From Amycolatopsis mongoliensis (GTDB lineage: Bacteria > Actinomycetota > Actinomycetes > Mycobacteriales > Pseudonocardiaceae), in the NCBI RefSeq assembly GCF_030285665.1, contig NZ_CP127295.1, positions 186,001 through 250,000 on the forward strand: a DNA stretch of 64,000 nucleotides. The letters are read 5' to 3'. Position 1 is the first letter of the stretch, and each line of letters begins with the position of its first letter. The translations under genes and the position numbers were made by a program. A model generated the notes under the pieces. That model was not told the origin of the DNA and did not search any database. It saw only the letters and a list, made by a program, of their open reading frames with translations. Positions 52,740 to 60,912 of the stretch are shown here, one piece after another.

Positions 52740-54308
52740 ATGCGCGGTGTTGACCTCGCCATCATCGTGGTCTACCTGGCGGCGATGCCGCTGATCGGCG
52801 TGCTCGTCGGCCGCAAGCAACGGTCGGCGGCCGACTACTTCGTCGGCGAGCGCAGCCTCCCGTGGGGTGCGGTGATGCTGTCCGTGGTCGCCACGGAGAC
52901 CTCGACGCTGACCGTGATCAGCACGCCGGGGCTGGTCTTCGGCAACGCTTTCCTGTTCCTGCAGCTGGCCTTCGGCTACATCATCGGCCGGACGATCGCC
53001 GCGTTCGTGCTGCTGCCGCGGTACTTCCGGGGCAACCTCGTGAGCGCGTACGCGTTCCTCGGGAAGCGGTTCGGCTCCGGGCTGCAGGGCACCGCGTCGG
53101 TGACGTTCGTGATCACGCGGCTGCTCGCCGAGGGCGTGCGCCTGTTCGCCGGCGCGATCCCGATCAAGGTGATCCTCGGGCACTACAACATCCACCTGGA
53201 CTACTGGGTGATCGTCGTCATCCTGACCGCGCTGACGCTGATCTACGCCTACATCGGCGGGATCAAGGCGGTCGTCTGGGTCGACGTCATCCAGCTGTCG
53301 CTCTACCTGGGCGGCGCGGCGGTGGCGGCGATCGTGCTGCTCAACAAGCTGCCCGGCGACTGGTTCACGCAGGCGTCCGACGACGGCAAGTTCATGCTCG
53401 TCGACTTCTCGAAGAACCTGCTGACCAGCCCGTACGCCTTCGTGACGGCGGTGCTCGGCGGCGCGGCGCTGTCGATGGCCTCGCACGGCGCCGACCAGCT
53501 GATCGCCCAGCGGCTGATGGCCACGCGCAGCCTGCGCGACGGCCAGAAGGCGCTCATCGGCAGCGGCATCATCGTCACCATCCAGTTCGCGCTGTTCCTG
53601 CTGGTCGGCGCGATGCTGTGGGTGTTCAACGGCCGCAAGTCGGTCGCGCAGCTCGGCCTGCAGAGCCCGGACGACGTGTTCTCGCGGTTCATCATCGACG
53701 ACCTGCCGGTCGGGGTGTCGGGCCTGCTCATCGCGGGTGTGCTGGCCTCGACCATGGGCGCGCTGGCCTCGGCGCTCAACGCGCTTTCGACGTCGACCGT
53801 GGCCGACCTCTACCAGCGGTTCACCAAGCGCTCGCCGGAGGATTCGAAGCTGCTGCAGCACGGTCGCATGTGGACCCTGATCTGGGCGGTCGTGTTCGCG
53901 GTGTTCGCGTCGCTGTTCTCGACCACGAAGAACTCGGTGATCGAGCTCGGCCTGGCCATCACCGGGTACACCTACGGCGCGCTGCTCGGGTCGTTCCTGC
54001 TCGGGCTGCTGATCAAGAAGGCTCGGCAGGCGGACGCGATCGTCGCGTTCGTCACGACGGTCGTGGTGATGGCGTTCGTCATCCTCGGCGTGAAGTTCAG
54101 CGCGAAGACCGGCGGTCTCCTCGGGATCGACTTCAGCAAGGCGGCCGGGGACAAGGTCGCGCTGGCCTACCCCTGGTACACCCTGCTCGGCGTGGTGATC
54201 ACGCTCGTCGTGGGCGGGTTGCTCTCGCTGCGGCACCGGACGCCGGACCCGAAGGCGGCCGAATCGGAAGCCGCGGGCGAGGCGGAAGCGGAAGTTCCCG
54301 CCGCCTGA
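52740..54308 (+). CDS. Sodium:solute symporter (SSS family), probable amino-sugar transporter
   Basis: A 522-residue membrane protein with about 13 helices. MRGVDLAIIVVYLAAMPLIG opens the first helix, ATETSTLTVISTPG and GGIKAVVWVDVIQ are the SSS core motifs with sodium-site Ser/Thr residues, and ASTMGALASALNALSTST the conserved central helix. Because it follows anmK with 15 bases between, anhydroMurNAc or another amino sugar is the most likely substrate, by context only. GGAG lies upstream of the ATG. The C-terminal tail is acidic. Confidence 0.9.
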   Translation: MRGVDLAIIVVYLAAMPLIGVLVGRKQRSAADYFVGERSLPWGAVMLSVVATETSTLTVISTPGLVFGNAFLFLQLAFGYIIGRTIAAFVLLPRYFRGNLVSAYAFLGKRFGSGLQGTASVTFVITRLLAEGVRLFAGAIPIKVILGHYNIHLDYWVIVVILTALTLIYAYIGGIKAVVWVDVIQLSLYLGGAAVAAIVLLNKLPGDWFTQASDDGKFMLVDFSKNLLTSPYAFVTAVLGGAALSMASHGADQLIAQRLMATRSLRDGQKALIGSGIIVTIQFALFLLVGAMLWVFNGRKSVAQLGLQSPDDVFSRFIIDDLPVGVSGLLIAGVLASTMGALASALNALSTSTVADLYQRFTKRSPEDSKLLQHGRMWTLIWAVVFAVFASLFSTTKNSVIELGLAITGYTYGALLGSFLLGLLIKKARQADAIVAFVTTVVVMAFVILGVKFSAKTGGLLGIDFSKAAGDKVALAYPWYTLLGVVITLVVGGLLSLRHRTPDPKAAESEAAGEAEAEVPAA

Positions 54309-54391
54309 TCCTTCTGAACCGCTTCCGGCGGGCGCCCGTGTCGATCTGCGGGAGCCCGCCGGTGAGCGGCGGGAGAATCGAAGGTGGGTTC

Positions 54392-54892
54392 ATGAAACGG
54401 ATGACGGTGGCGCTCGCGGTCGGTGCCCTGGTGCTCGGCGGCGCGGCGACGGCTTCGGCCAGCCCGGCGGCCCCGAAGGTGCCGGACGCGATCAAGGTCC
54501 CGGCCGGCAACCACGCGCTGGCGACCTACGCGGCCGAGGGCGTGCAGATCTACGGGTGCACCGCCGGCGCGTGGATGCTGATCCAGCCCGCGGCGGTGCT
54601 GTCGAAACACGGAAAGCCGGTGGCGCTGCACAGCAAAGGGCCGGTCTGGACGTCCATTGTGGATGGAAGCACGGTCGGCGCGGCGGCGGTGGCGAACGCA
54701 CCGCGGGACGGCGCGATCCCGGAGCTGCTGCTCAAGGCGAACCTGAACACGGGTGACGGGGTGTTCGGCAAGGTGACGTACGTCCAGCGCCTCAACACGC
54801 GCGGCGGCGTGGCTCCGGCCGGGAGCTGCACGGACGGCGCCCAGACCGCGGTCCGCTACTCGGCCGACTACGCCTTCTGGGTCGCCGACTAG
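54392..54892 (+). CDS. Secreted DUF3455 protein
   Basis: A 166-residue exported protein. A signal peptide covers about residues 1-23 (MKRMTVALAVGALVLGGAA, cleavage after ASA). The mature part starts SPAAPKVPDAIKVPAGNHAL and has VQIYGCTAG, VALHSKGPVW, SIVDGSTVG and VTYVQRLNTRGG, the DUF3455 pattern found in actinobacteria and fungi. Two Cys may form a disulfide (YGCTAG, GSCTDG). Function is unknown. Its stop is followed by the 30-bp hairpin repeat. Confidence 0.85.
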   Translation: MKRMTVALAVGALVLGGAATASASPAAPKVPDAIKVPAGNHALATYAAEGVQIYGCTAGAWMLIQPAAVLSKHGKPVALHSKGPVWTSIVDGSTVGAAAVANAPRDGAIPELLLKANLNTGDGVFGKVTYVQRLNTRGGVAPAGSCTDGAQTAVRYSADYAFWVAD

Positions 54893-54896
54893 CCGG

Positions 54897-54979
54897 CGCC
54901 CCAATGTGGCGTTCGGTGCGTCTCACGCACCCAATGTGGCGTTCGGTGCGTCCCACGCACCCGACGCCACATTGGGGCG
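54897..54979. repeat. 30-bp tandem hairpin repeat, locus 1
   Basis: Two 30-bp copies (54901-54930, 54931-54960) differ at one base. Each has the internal hairpin GGTGCGT-n3-ACGCACC. The flanks 54897-54912 and 54964-54979 pair perfectly over 16 bp and enclose the copies. The same family occurs at 60112-60194. Probably a terminator-like or REP-like element. Confidence 0.8.
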
Positions 54980-55025
54980 TTGTGGCCCAGGCCGTCGTAA
55001 GGTGGTGCGGGGACAGGGGGGTCAC

Positions 55026-55247
55026 ATGGGGTTCTTCATCGGCATCGGCGTTGTGCTCGCCGCGGTGCTCGTCGTCGCCTTGGTGCTCGACCGGTCGGAC
55101 CGCAAGCGCGGGGTCAAGCGCGGGATGATCACGCCCCGCGGACGCCGGCCGCGGATCGACGACGCGCGGTGGATGGGCAGCGACCTCACCACCTACGAGC
55201 ACCGGGCCCGGCCGGACGACCGGGCACCGCGGGACGACGCGTCTTAG
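55026..55247 (+). CDS. Small single-pass membrane protein
   Basis: A 73-residue protein with one hydrophobic segment (GFFIGIGVVLAAVLVVALVL, residues about 2-21) and a basic cytosolic tail (DRSDRKRGVKRG and PRGRRPRIDD). A GGGGGG stretch lies just before the ATG. The family is not recognised, but small proteins of this layout are common beside smc in related genomes. Its TAG overlaps the smc stop on the other strand. Confidence 0.65.
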   Translation: MGFFIGIGVVLAAVLVVALVLDRSDRKRGVKRGMITPRGRRPRIDDARWMGSDLTTYEHRARPDDRAPRDDAS

Positions 55248-58200
55248 CCGACCGCGACCGGTTCGTCGTCGGCCGTGCGCAGGCGCTGCGAGATCACCTT
55301 CGTGATGCCGTCGCCCTGCATGCTCACGCCGTAGAGCGCGTCGGCGATCTCCATCGTCGGCTTCTGGTGGGTGATGATGATCAGCTGCGACGAGTCGCGC
55401 AGCTGCTCCAGCAGCCCGATCAGCCGGCGCATGTTGGTGTCGTCCAGCGCGGCCTCGACCTCGTCCATGACGTAGAAGGGTGAGGGCCGGGCGCGGAAGA
55501 TCGCGACCAGCATGCCGACCGCGACCAGCGACTTCTCGCCACCGGACAGCAGCGACAGCCGCTTGACCTTCTTGCCCGGCGGGCGCGCTTCGACGTCGAC
55601 GCCGGTGCTGAGCAGGTCGTCCGGCTCGGTGAGGACCATCCGGCCCTCGCCGCCAGGGAACAGCACGCTGAACACCGTCTCGAACTCGCGGGCCACGTCC
55701 GCGTAGGCGCCGGCGAAGACCTCGAGGATCTTCTCGTCGACCTGCTTGATGACGGCTTCGAGGTCCTTGCGGGTGTCTTTGAGGTCTTCCAGCTGCGTGG
55801 AGAGGAACTTGTACCGCTCCTCCAGCGCCGCGAACTCCTCCAGCGCGAGCGGGTTCACCTTGCCCAGCAGGGAAAGGTCCTTCTCGGCGCGCTTGGCGCG
55901 GCGGGCCTGGGTGTCGCGGTCGTACGGCATCGGCGGCGGCGGGGTGACGTCCTCGCCGCGGTCCTTGGCCGCCTCGTACTCGGCCATCTCGCCCGCGCTC
56001 GGCGGGACCGGGACGTCCGGGCCGTACTCCTGGACCAGGTCGGTGAGGCCGATGCCGAAGTCCTCGGCGATCTTCGCTTCCAGCGTCTCCAGCCGGAGCC
56101 GCTGTTCGGCGCGCAGCACCTCGTCGCGGTGGACGGCGTCGGTCAGCTTCTCCAGCTCGCCGGTGAGCTCGCGGACCTTGGCGCGGACGCCGGTCAGCGC
56201 CGCCTCGCGGCTCTGGCGGCGGGCCTGGACCTGGTCGCGCTCGGTGGCCGCGCGCTGGACTGAGTGCTCGATGCGTTCCAGCGCGATCTCGCCGCCGTTG
56301 ACGACGGCGTTGGCGATCTCGGCGCCGCGCTTGCGGTTCGCCGCGGCGCGCTCGGCGCGTTCGCGGGCCTGCTGCTCGGCGTGCGCGGCGCGGCGGAGCC
56401 CTTCGGCCTTGCCCGCGATGCTGCGTGCCCGCTCTTCGGCGGTGCGCTGCGCGAGCCGCGCCTCCATCTCCTCCTGCCGGACGACGGCCAGCTCCTCGAC
56501 GGCGGCGTCGCGCTCGGCGGTGTCCGGGTCGTCCTCGACGGGCTGCTCGGCGACGGCGGCGAGCCGTTCCTCCAGCTCGGCGAGCTGGGCCAGGGCCTGC
56601 ACGCGGCTCTGCTCGACCTTCGCGCGCTGGCCGCTGAACCGTTCGACCTCGGCCTGGGCCTGGCGGGCCGCCTGCTGCAGCCGGCTGAGCCGCTCCGACG
56701 AGCGGGCCTTGCGGACCTTCGCCTCGCCGAGGGCGTCCTTGGCCTGGGAGACCTCTTCGCGACGGGCCTGCTGCTCGGCGCGGGCGCCTTCCAGCTCGGC
56801 CGCGTACCGCTCCAGCGAACGCTCGGCCGTGCGGAGCCGCTCCCCGGCCTCGTCGACGGCGGCCTGGACCTCGATCACGCTCTCGCGCTTGCCGGAGCCA
56901 CCGATCGCCCAGCGGGCGCCGAAGACGTCGCCTTCGGCCGTGACCACCCGGACCTCCGGGTGCGTCGCGACCAGGTGGCGGGCCGCTTCGAGGTCGGGGA
57001 CCAGGGCCAGCTTGTCGAGGGCCTGTTCGACGGCGGGCCGCAGCTGCGGGGGCGCCGTGACGACCTCGCGGGCCCAGCGCGCACCTTCCGGCAGCGACGG
57101 CCACGAGTACGTGTCCACAGTGGACTCGGGTCCGCCGAGCAGGATGCCGGCGCGGCCGGAGTCGGTGTCCTTCAGGTACTTCAGCGCGCGCAGGGCGTCT
57201 TCGCCGCCCGAGACGGCGACCGCGTCGGCCACCGGGCCGAGCGCCGCGGCCAGCGCGACCTCGTGGCCGGGTTCGACGGTCAGCAGCGCGGCGACCGAGC
57301 CGAGCAGGCCCGGCAGCTCGTGGGATGCGCCGAGGAGCGCGCCCGCGCCGTCCTTGCGCCGCAGGCCCATCGACAGCGCCTCGACGCGCGCCTTCTCCGA
57401 CGCGATCTCGCGCTCGGCGGTGCGTTCGGCCTTGACCAGCTCTTCGACGCGCGCCTTGGCCGCGTTGTTGGCCTCGACCGCGCGGTCGTGGCGGTCCATC
57501 AGGCCGGCGTCGTCGGACTCCTCGGCGCCGCCCTCGGCCTTGGCCATTTCGAGCTCTTCGACGGCGATCTCGGCGCGTTCGGCGGCCTCTTCGAGGGAGA
57601 CGCTGAGGCGGTCGATCTCGTCGGAGGTGGCGCCGTTCTTGCTGCGCAGCGCTTCCACCTGGCCGGTCAGCTTGGCCATGCCCTCGCGGCGGTCGGCGAT
57701 GGCGCGGACGGCGGCCCAGTGCGCGCGCTCGGCGGCCTGCACGCGCTGTTCGAGGTCTTCGCGCCGCAGGACGGTCTGGGCGAGCAGCTCCCGGGCCTCC
57801 ATGACGGCCTCGTTGAGCTCTTCCTCCTGCTCGGCGACGCGCTCGGCCTCTTCGAGGAGCTCTTCGGGGTCGCGGCCGCCGGTCGCCGTCGAGACGTCGG
57901 CCGAGAGGTGGCGCTGCCGCTCGATCGCGAGCCGGACGGTGCCGCGCAGGCGCTCGGCCAGCGCGGACAGCTTGTACCAGGTCTCCTGGGCGGTCTGCAG
58001 CAGCGGCGCGTCCTCGGCGAGCGAGGACTCCAGCTCGGCTTCTTCGGCGGAGACGACTTCGAGGGTCTGCTCGACCTCGGCGCGGCGCTGGCGGGCGGTC
58101 TTCTCGTCCGCCTCTTCGCGGGCGATCGCGTCCCGCTGGGTGACCAGGTCGTCGGCGAGCAGCCGCAGGCGGGAGTCGCGCAGCTCGGACTGCACCGACT

Positions 58201-58846
58201 GGGCCTTGCGGGCGATCTCGGCCTGCTTGCCCAGCGGCTTGAGCTGGCGGCGCAGCTCGGTGGTGAGGTCGCCGAGGCGGTCGAGGTTGCCCTGCATGTT
58301 GGCCAGCTTGCGCAGGGTCTGTTCCTTGCGCTTGCGGTGCTTGAGGACGCCGGCGGCCTCTTCGATGAAGGCGCGGCGCTCCTCGGGCTTGGACTCGAGG
58401 ATCGCCGAGAGCTGGCCCTGCCCGACGATGACGTGCATCTCGCGGCCGATACCGGAGTCCGACAGCAGCTCCTGGACGTCCATCAGGCGGCAGCGGTCGC
58501 CGTTGATCTCGTACTCGCTGGCGCCGTCGCGGAACATCCGGCGGGTGATGGACACCTCGGCGTACTCGATGGGGAGCGCGCCGTCGGCGTTGTCGATGGT
58601 GAGGGTGACCTCCGCGCGGCCGAGCGGGGCGCGGCCCGCGGTGCCGGCGAAGATGACGTCCTCCATCTTGCCGCCGCGCAGGTCCTTGGCGCCCTGGGTG
58701 CCCATGACCCAGCGCAGCGCGTCCAGCACGTTGGACTTGCCCGAGCCGTTCGGCCCGACCACGCAGGTGATGCCCGGCTCGAAGCGCAGCGTGGTGGCCG
58801 AGGCGAAGGACTTGAAGCCCTTGAGCGTCAGGCTTTTCAGGTGCAC
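55244..58846 (-). CDS. smc: Chromosome partition protein Smc
   Basis: SMC dimers extrude DNA loops and organise chromosomes with ScpAB. The 1200-residue protein has the N-terminal head with VGPNGSGKSNVLDALRW (Walker A near residues 32-40), long coiled coils (about 165-500 and 670-1010), a hinge between them (LLGSVAALLTVEPGHEVALA region), and the C-terminal head with LSLLSGGEKSLVAVG and PFYVMDEVEAALDD. Length matches bacterial Smc. The start is GTG at 58846. acyP precedes it at 59016-59303, the conserved actinobacterial order. Confidence 0.98.
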   Translation of the reverse strand: MHLKSLTLKGFKSFASATTLRFEPGITCVVGPNGSGKSNVLDALRWVMGTQGAKDLRGGKMEDVIFAGTAGRAPLGRAEVTLTIDNADGALPIEYAEVSITRRMFRDGASEYEINGDRCRLMDVQELLSDSGIGREMHVIVGQGQLSAILESKPEERRAFIEEAAGVLKHRKRKEQTLRKLANMQGNLDRLGDLTTELRRQLKPLGKQAEIARKAQSVQSELRDSRLRLLADDLVTQRDAIAREEADEKTARQRRAEVEQTLEVVSAEEAELESSLAEDAPLLQTAQETWYKLSALAERLRGTVRLAIERQRHLSADVSTATGGRDPEELLEEAERVAEQEEELNEAVMEARELLAQTVLRREDLEQRVQAAERAHWAAVRAIADRREGMAKLTGQVEALRSKNGATSDEIDRLSVSLEEAAERAEIAVEELEMAKAEGGAEESDDAGLMDRHDRAVEANNAAKARVEELVKAERTAEREIASEKARVEALSMGLRRKDGAGALLGASHELPGLLGSVAALLTVEPGHEVALAAALGPVADAVAVSGGEDALRALKYLKDTDSGRAGILLGGPESTVDTYSWPSLPEGARWAREVVTAPPQLRPAVEQALDKLALVPDLEAARHLVATHPEVRVVTAEGDVFGARWAIGGSGKRESVIEVQAAVDEAGERLRTAERSLERYAAELEGARAEQQARREEVSQAKDALGEAKVRKARSSERLSRLQQAARQAQAEVERFSGQRAKVEQSRVQALAQLAELEERLAAVAEQPVEDDPDTAERDAAVEELAVVRQEEMEARLAQRTAEERARSIAGKAEGLRRAAHAEQQARERAERAAANRKRGAEIANAVVNGGEIALERIEHSVQRAATERDQVQARRQSREAALTGVRAKVRELTGELEKLTDAVHRDEVLRAEQRLRLETLEAKIAEDFGIGLTDLVQEYGPDVPVPPSAGEMAEYEAAKDRGEDVTPPPPMPYDRDTQARRAKRAEKDLSLLGKVNPLALEEFAALEERYKFLSTQLEDLKDTRKDLEAVIKQVDEKILEVFAGAYADVAREFETVFSVLFPGGEGRMVLTEPDDLLSTGVDVEARPPGKKVKRLSLLSGGEKSLVAVGMLVAIFRARPSPFYVMDEVEAALDDTNMRRLIGLLEQLRDSSQLIIITHQKPTMEIADALYGVSMQGDGITKVISQRLRTADDEPVAVG

Positions 58847-59015
58847 TGGGTGCTGACCCCTCTGGCTGCCGGTACTGGCGATTCAATCGTCCCAGGCTAC
58901 CCGGGGGCCGCGGGGGACCGCCGGACGCGCCCCCTCATCGGCGCGCCTTAGCACATCCCGGAGGGCCCCAGCAACCTCACGAACCACACCGGCCCCGGAT
59001 GTACCAAGCCGCCGG

Positions 59016-59303
59016 CTACCGCTCGGCGAACCCGCTGAGTCCCCCTTTCGGGTCGGACCAGCGCTCGACGACGCTGTCCACACTTCCGGGTGATTCTCCG
59101 GACCGCAGGATGGCCAGCAACCGCTCACAGTGGTCTCGATCACCCTCCGCTATGACCTCGACACGCCCGTCGGGCATGTTGCGGGCGCTGCCGACCAGCC
59201 CGAGTTCGAGCGCCCGGCTGCGGGTCCACCAGCGGAAACCGACGCCTTGCACCCGTCCGCGGACCCACGCCGTCAACCGGGTGTTCGTTTGTTCCTCACG
59301 CAC
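59016..59303 (-). CDS. acyP: Acylphosphatase
   Basis: AcyP hydrolyses acyl phosphates. The 95-residue protein has TAWVRGRVQGVGFRWWTRSRA with the catalytic Arg in the GVGFR loop, GSARNMPDGRVEVIAEG with the catalytic Asn, and PGSVDSVVERW. It starts at GTG 59303 with a few extra N-terminal residues compared with the typical 90. It lies upstream of smc, as usual in actinobacteria. The 169 bases to smc contain no feature I recognise. Confidence 0.95.
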   Translation of the reverse strand: MREEQTNTRLTAWVRGRVQGVGFRWWTRSRALELGLVGSARNMPDGRVEVIAEGDRDHCERLLAILRSGESPGSVDSVVERWSDPKGGLSGFAER

Positions 59304-59489
59304 GCTTTCATCCTTTCCGGACAGATCGACTGCGCACAGTGATCGCGCAGGCCTACTACCTGGGCGAATAGGGCACCGACGGTGATAGCCTCGCCGCCGA
59401 GGTCGTCCTCCCGGGTTCCCCCACCGGGGGAAGCAGTGATCGATTCACGGCCTCGCACCGCGCCCTCCCGAACCCCCGAGGAGCCTGTA

Positions 59490-60101
59490 ATGCCCCGCCC
59501 CGACGGGTCCGCATCGAGCTCGCACGTGACCAGGATCGACACCGCCCCGCCGAAGAGCAGCAAACCGAACCGCACCGGGTACGTCGTGCTCGGGGTGGCC
59601 GGCCTGGTGGTCGCGACCGCGTTCGCCGCGGTCGCCGAGCTCGCCGGCCCGGACCCCGCCACCACCGCGGGCGGCACCGGCGGCACCGGTGGCCAGGGCA
59701 CCTCGCAGGCCGGCCTGCAGACGGTGCCGAGCACCCCCTCGTCGTCCGGCCCGTCGACCGCCGGCGCGCCGACGTCGGAGTCGGCGCCCAAGTCCTCGAC
59801 CCCGCCGAGCACGGTGGTGTCGATCAGCCCGGACGGCAAGACCACGACCACCGTGGTGACCCACGCCGACCCGCCCCCGCCCCCGCGCGACGACACGGGC
59901 AACCCGCCGCAGTCGACGCCGAAGACCACTCCCCCGCCGACGACCAAGACGACGCCGCCGACCACGACACCGGACCCGACGACGACGCCCCCGACGACGA
60001 CACCGTCGCCGACCGGGGGCGGCACGAGCACCGCGGGCTCGCCGTCGCCGACCACGAGCGACTCCCCGGGCGTGACCGGAAGCACCACGCACGCGCAGTA
60101 G
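59490..60101 (+). CDS. Membrane-anchored Pro/Thr/Ser-rich protein
   Basis: A 203-residue protein with a hydrophilic N-terminus (about 1-28), one transmembrane segment (YVVLGVAGLVVATAFAAVA, about 29-48) and a long extracytoplasmic low-complexity region rich in Thr, Pro and Ser, with TTPPPTTKTTPPTTTP-like runs. No globular domain is visible; it may be a glycosylated stalk or wall-spanning protein. GAGGAG lies before the ATG at 59490. Its high Thr/Pro content makes some database matches unreliable. The 30-bp repeat follows. Confidence 0.7.
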   Translation: MPRPDGSASSSHVTRIDTAPPKSSKPNRTGYVVLGVAGLVVATAFAAVAELAGPDPATTAGGTGGTGGQGTSQAGLQTVPSTPSSSGPSTAGAPTSESAPKSSTPPSTVVSISPDGKTTTTVVTHADPPPPPRDDTGNPPQSTPKTTPPPTTKTTPPTTTPDPTTTPPTTTPSPTGGGTSTAGSPSPTTSDSPGVTGSTTHAQ

Positions 60102-60111
60102 GAACACCGTC

Positions 60112-60194
60112 CGCCCCAAGGCGGCCTTGGGTGCGTCCAACGCACCGAAGGCCGCCTTGGGTGCGTTGGACGCACCGAAGGCCACATTGGGGCG
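60112..60194. repeat. 30-bp tandem hairpin repeat, locus 2
   Basis: Two 30-bp copies (60118-60147, 60148-60177) and a partial third end in GCCACATTGGGGCG, the same ending as locus 1. Each contains GGTGCGT-n-ACGCACC. 60112-60128 pairs with 60178-60194 (15 of 17). It lies between convergent genes. Confidence 0.8.
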
Positions 60195-60205
60195 CTCGGT
60201 GCGGA

Positions 60206-60847
60206 TCAGGCGAGGATCGCGGCGACGACCGCGTCGCGCAGGAACTTCCCATAGCGCTCCGGCGGCCACCCGCGCTCCAGGCACAACAGTTCGTACTGCT
60301 CCGGCCCGTGGTACGCCCACAGGACGTCGCGCACGTCGTCGGCGGCCAGGTCCGGCTTGACCTGCCCGGTCGCCAGCAGATCGGCCGAGAAGTACGTCAT
60401 CGCGGTGAGCATCTCGCCGCGCATCTGCGCCCACACCTCGGCAGCCGCCGGGTCCGCCGCGGCCGCTTCCCTGGCCAGCAGCTGGACCGGGACCACCACC
60501 GGCGCGATCGCCGCGAGGTGGTCGAAGTACATCCCGATCTTGCGGGCGGCGTCCGGCTCGGCCTGGATCGCCGCGATGAAGTCGCGGCCGGCGATCGGGA
60601 CGTCCTCGTCGTCGCCCGCGACCGTCACGTCGAAGACCGCCTTGAGCAGCGTCGCCTTGTTCGCGAACGCCTTGTAGACCGTCTGGACCGCGACGCCCGC
60701 CGCCTTCGCCACCTCGGGCATCGACGTGCCCGCGTACCCCTTCTCCCGGAAGAGCCCCGACGCCGCCGTCAGGATGCGGCGGCGGTTCTCGCGCGCCTGC
60801 TCTTGGCGTCGCGACGTGTCGTAACGGCGCTTGACAGGCTCGACCAT
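60206..60847 (-). CDS. TetR-family regulator
   Basis: A 213-residue repressor with HTH KGYAGTSMPEVAKAAGVAVQ followed by TVYKAFANKATLLKAVFD. The C-terminal domain (about 80-213) has no recognised ligand motif. It is divergent from the acyl-CoA dehydrogenase-like gene, with a palindromic operator between them, so this gene is the probable target as well as its own promoter. The start is ATG at 60847. Confidence 0.9.
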   Translation of the reverse strand: MVEPVKRRYDTSRRQEQARENRRRILTAASGLFREKGYAGTSMPEVAKAAGVAVQTVYKAFANKATLLKAVFDVTVAGDDEDVPIAGRDFIAAIQAEPDAARKIGMYFDHLAAIAPVVVPVQLLAREAAAADPAAAEVWAQMRGEMLTAMTYFSADLLATGQVKPDLAADDVRDVLWAYHGPEQYELLCLERGWPPERYGKFLRDAVVAAILA

Positions 60848-60862
60848 TTAGGTAAAGACTCC

Positions 60863-60875
60863 TCTATCGAATAGA
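60863..60875. promoter_or_regulatory. TetR-type operator between divergent genes
   Basis: TCTATCGAATAGA is a 13-bp palindrome (TCTAT-CGA-ATAGA) in the 65-base gap between the tetR gene and the dehydrogenase-like gene. Its place fits control of both. Confidence 0.6.
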
Positions 60876-60912
60876 CGTCCATCTATCATGACACCCTGAG
60901 GGGGCGCTGACC

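Noticed and set aside
54792..58886. Very long open frames antisense to or overlapping smc
   Set aside because: They arise from the lack of A+T-rich stops in G+C-rich DNA; the smc frame has all SMC motifs and the others are Arg/Ala/Pro-rich without domains.
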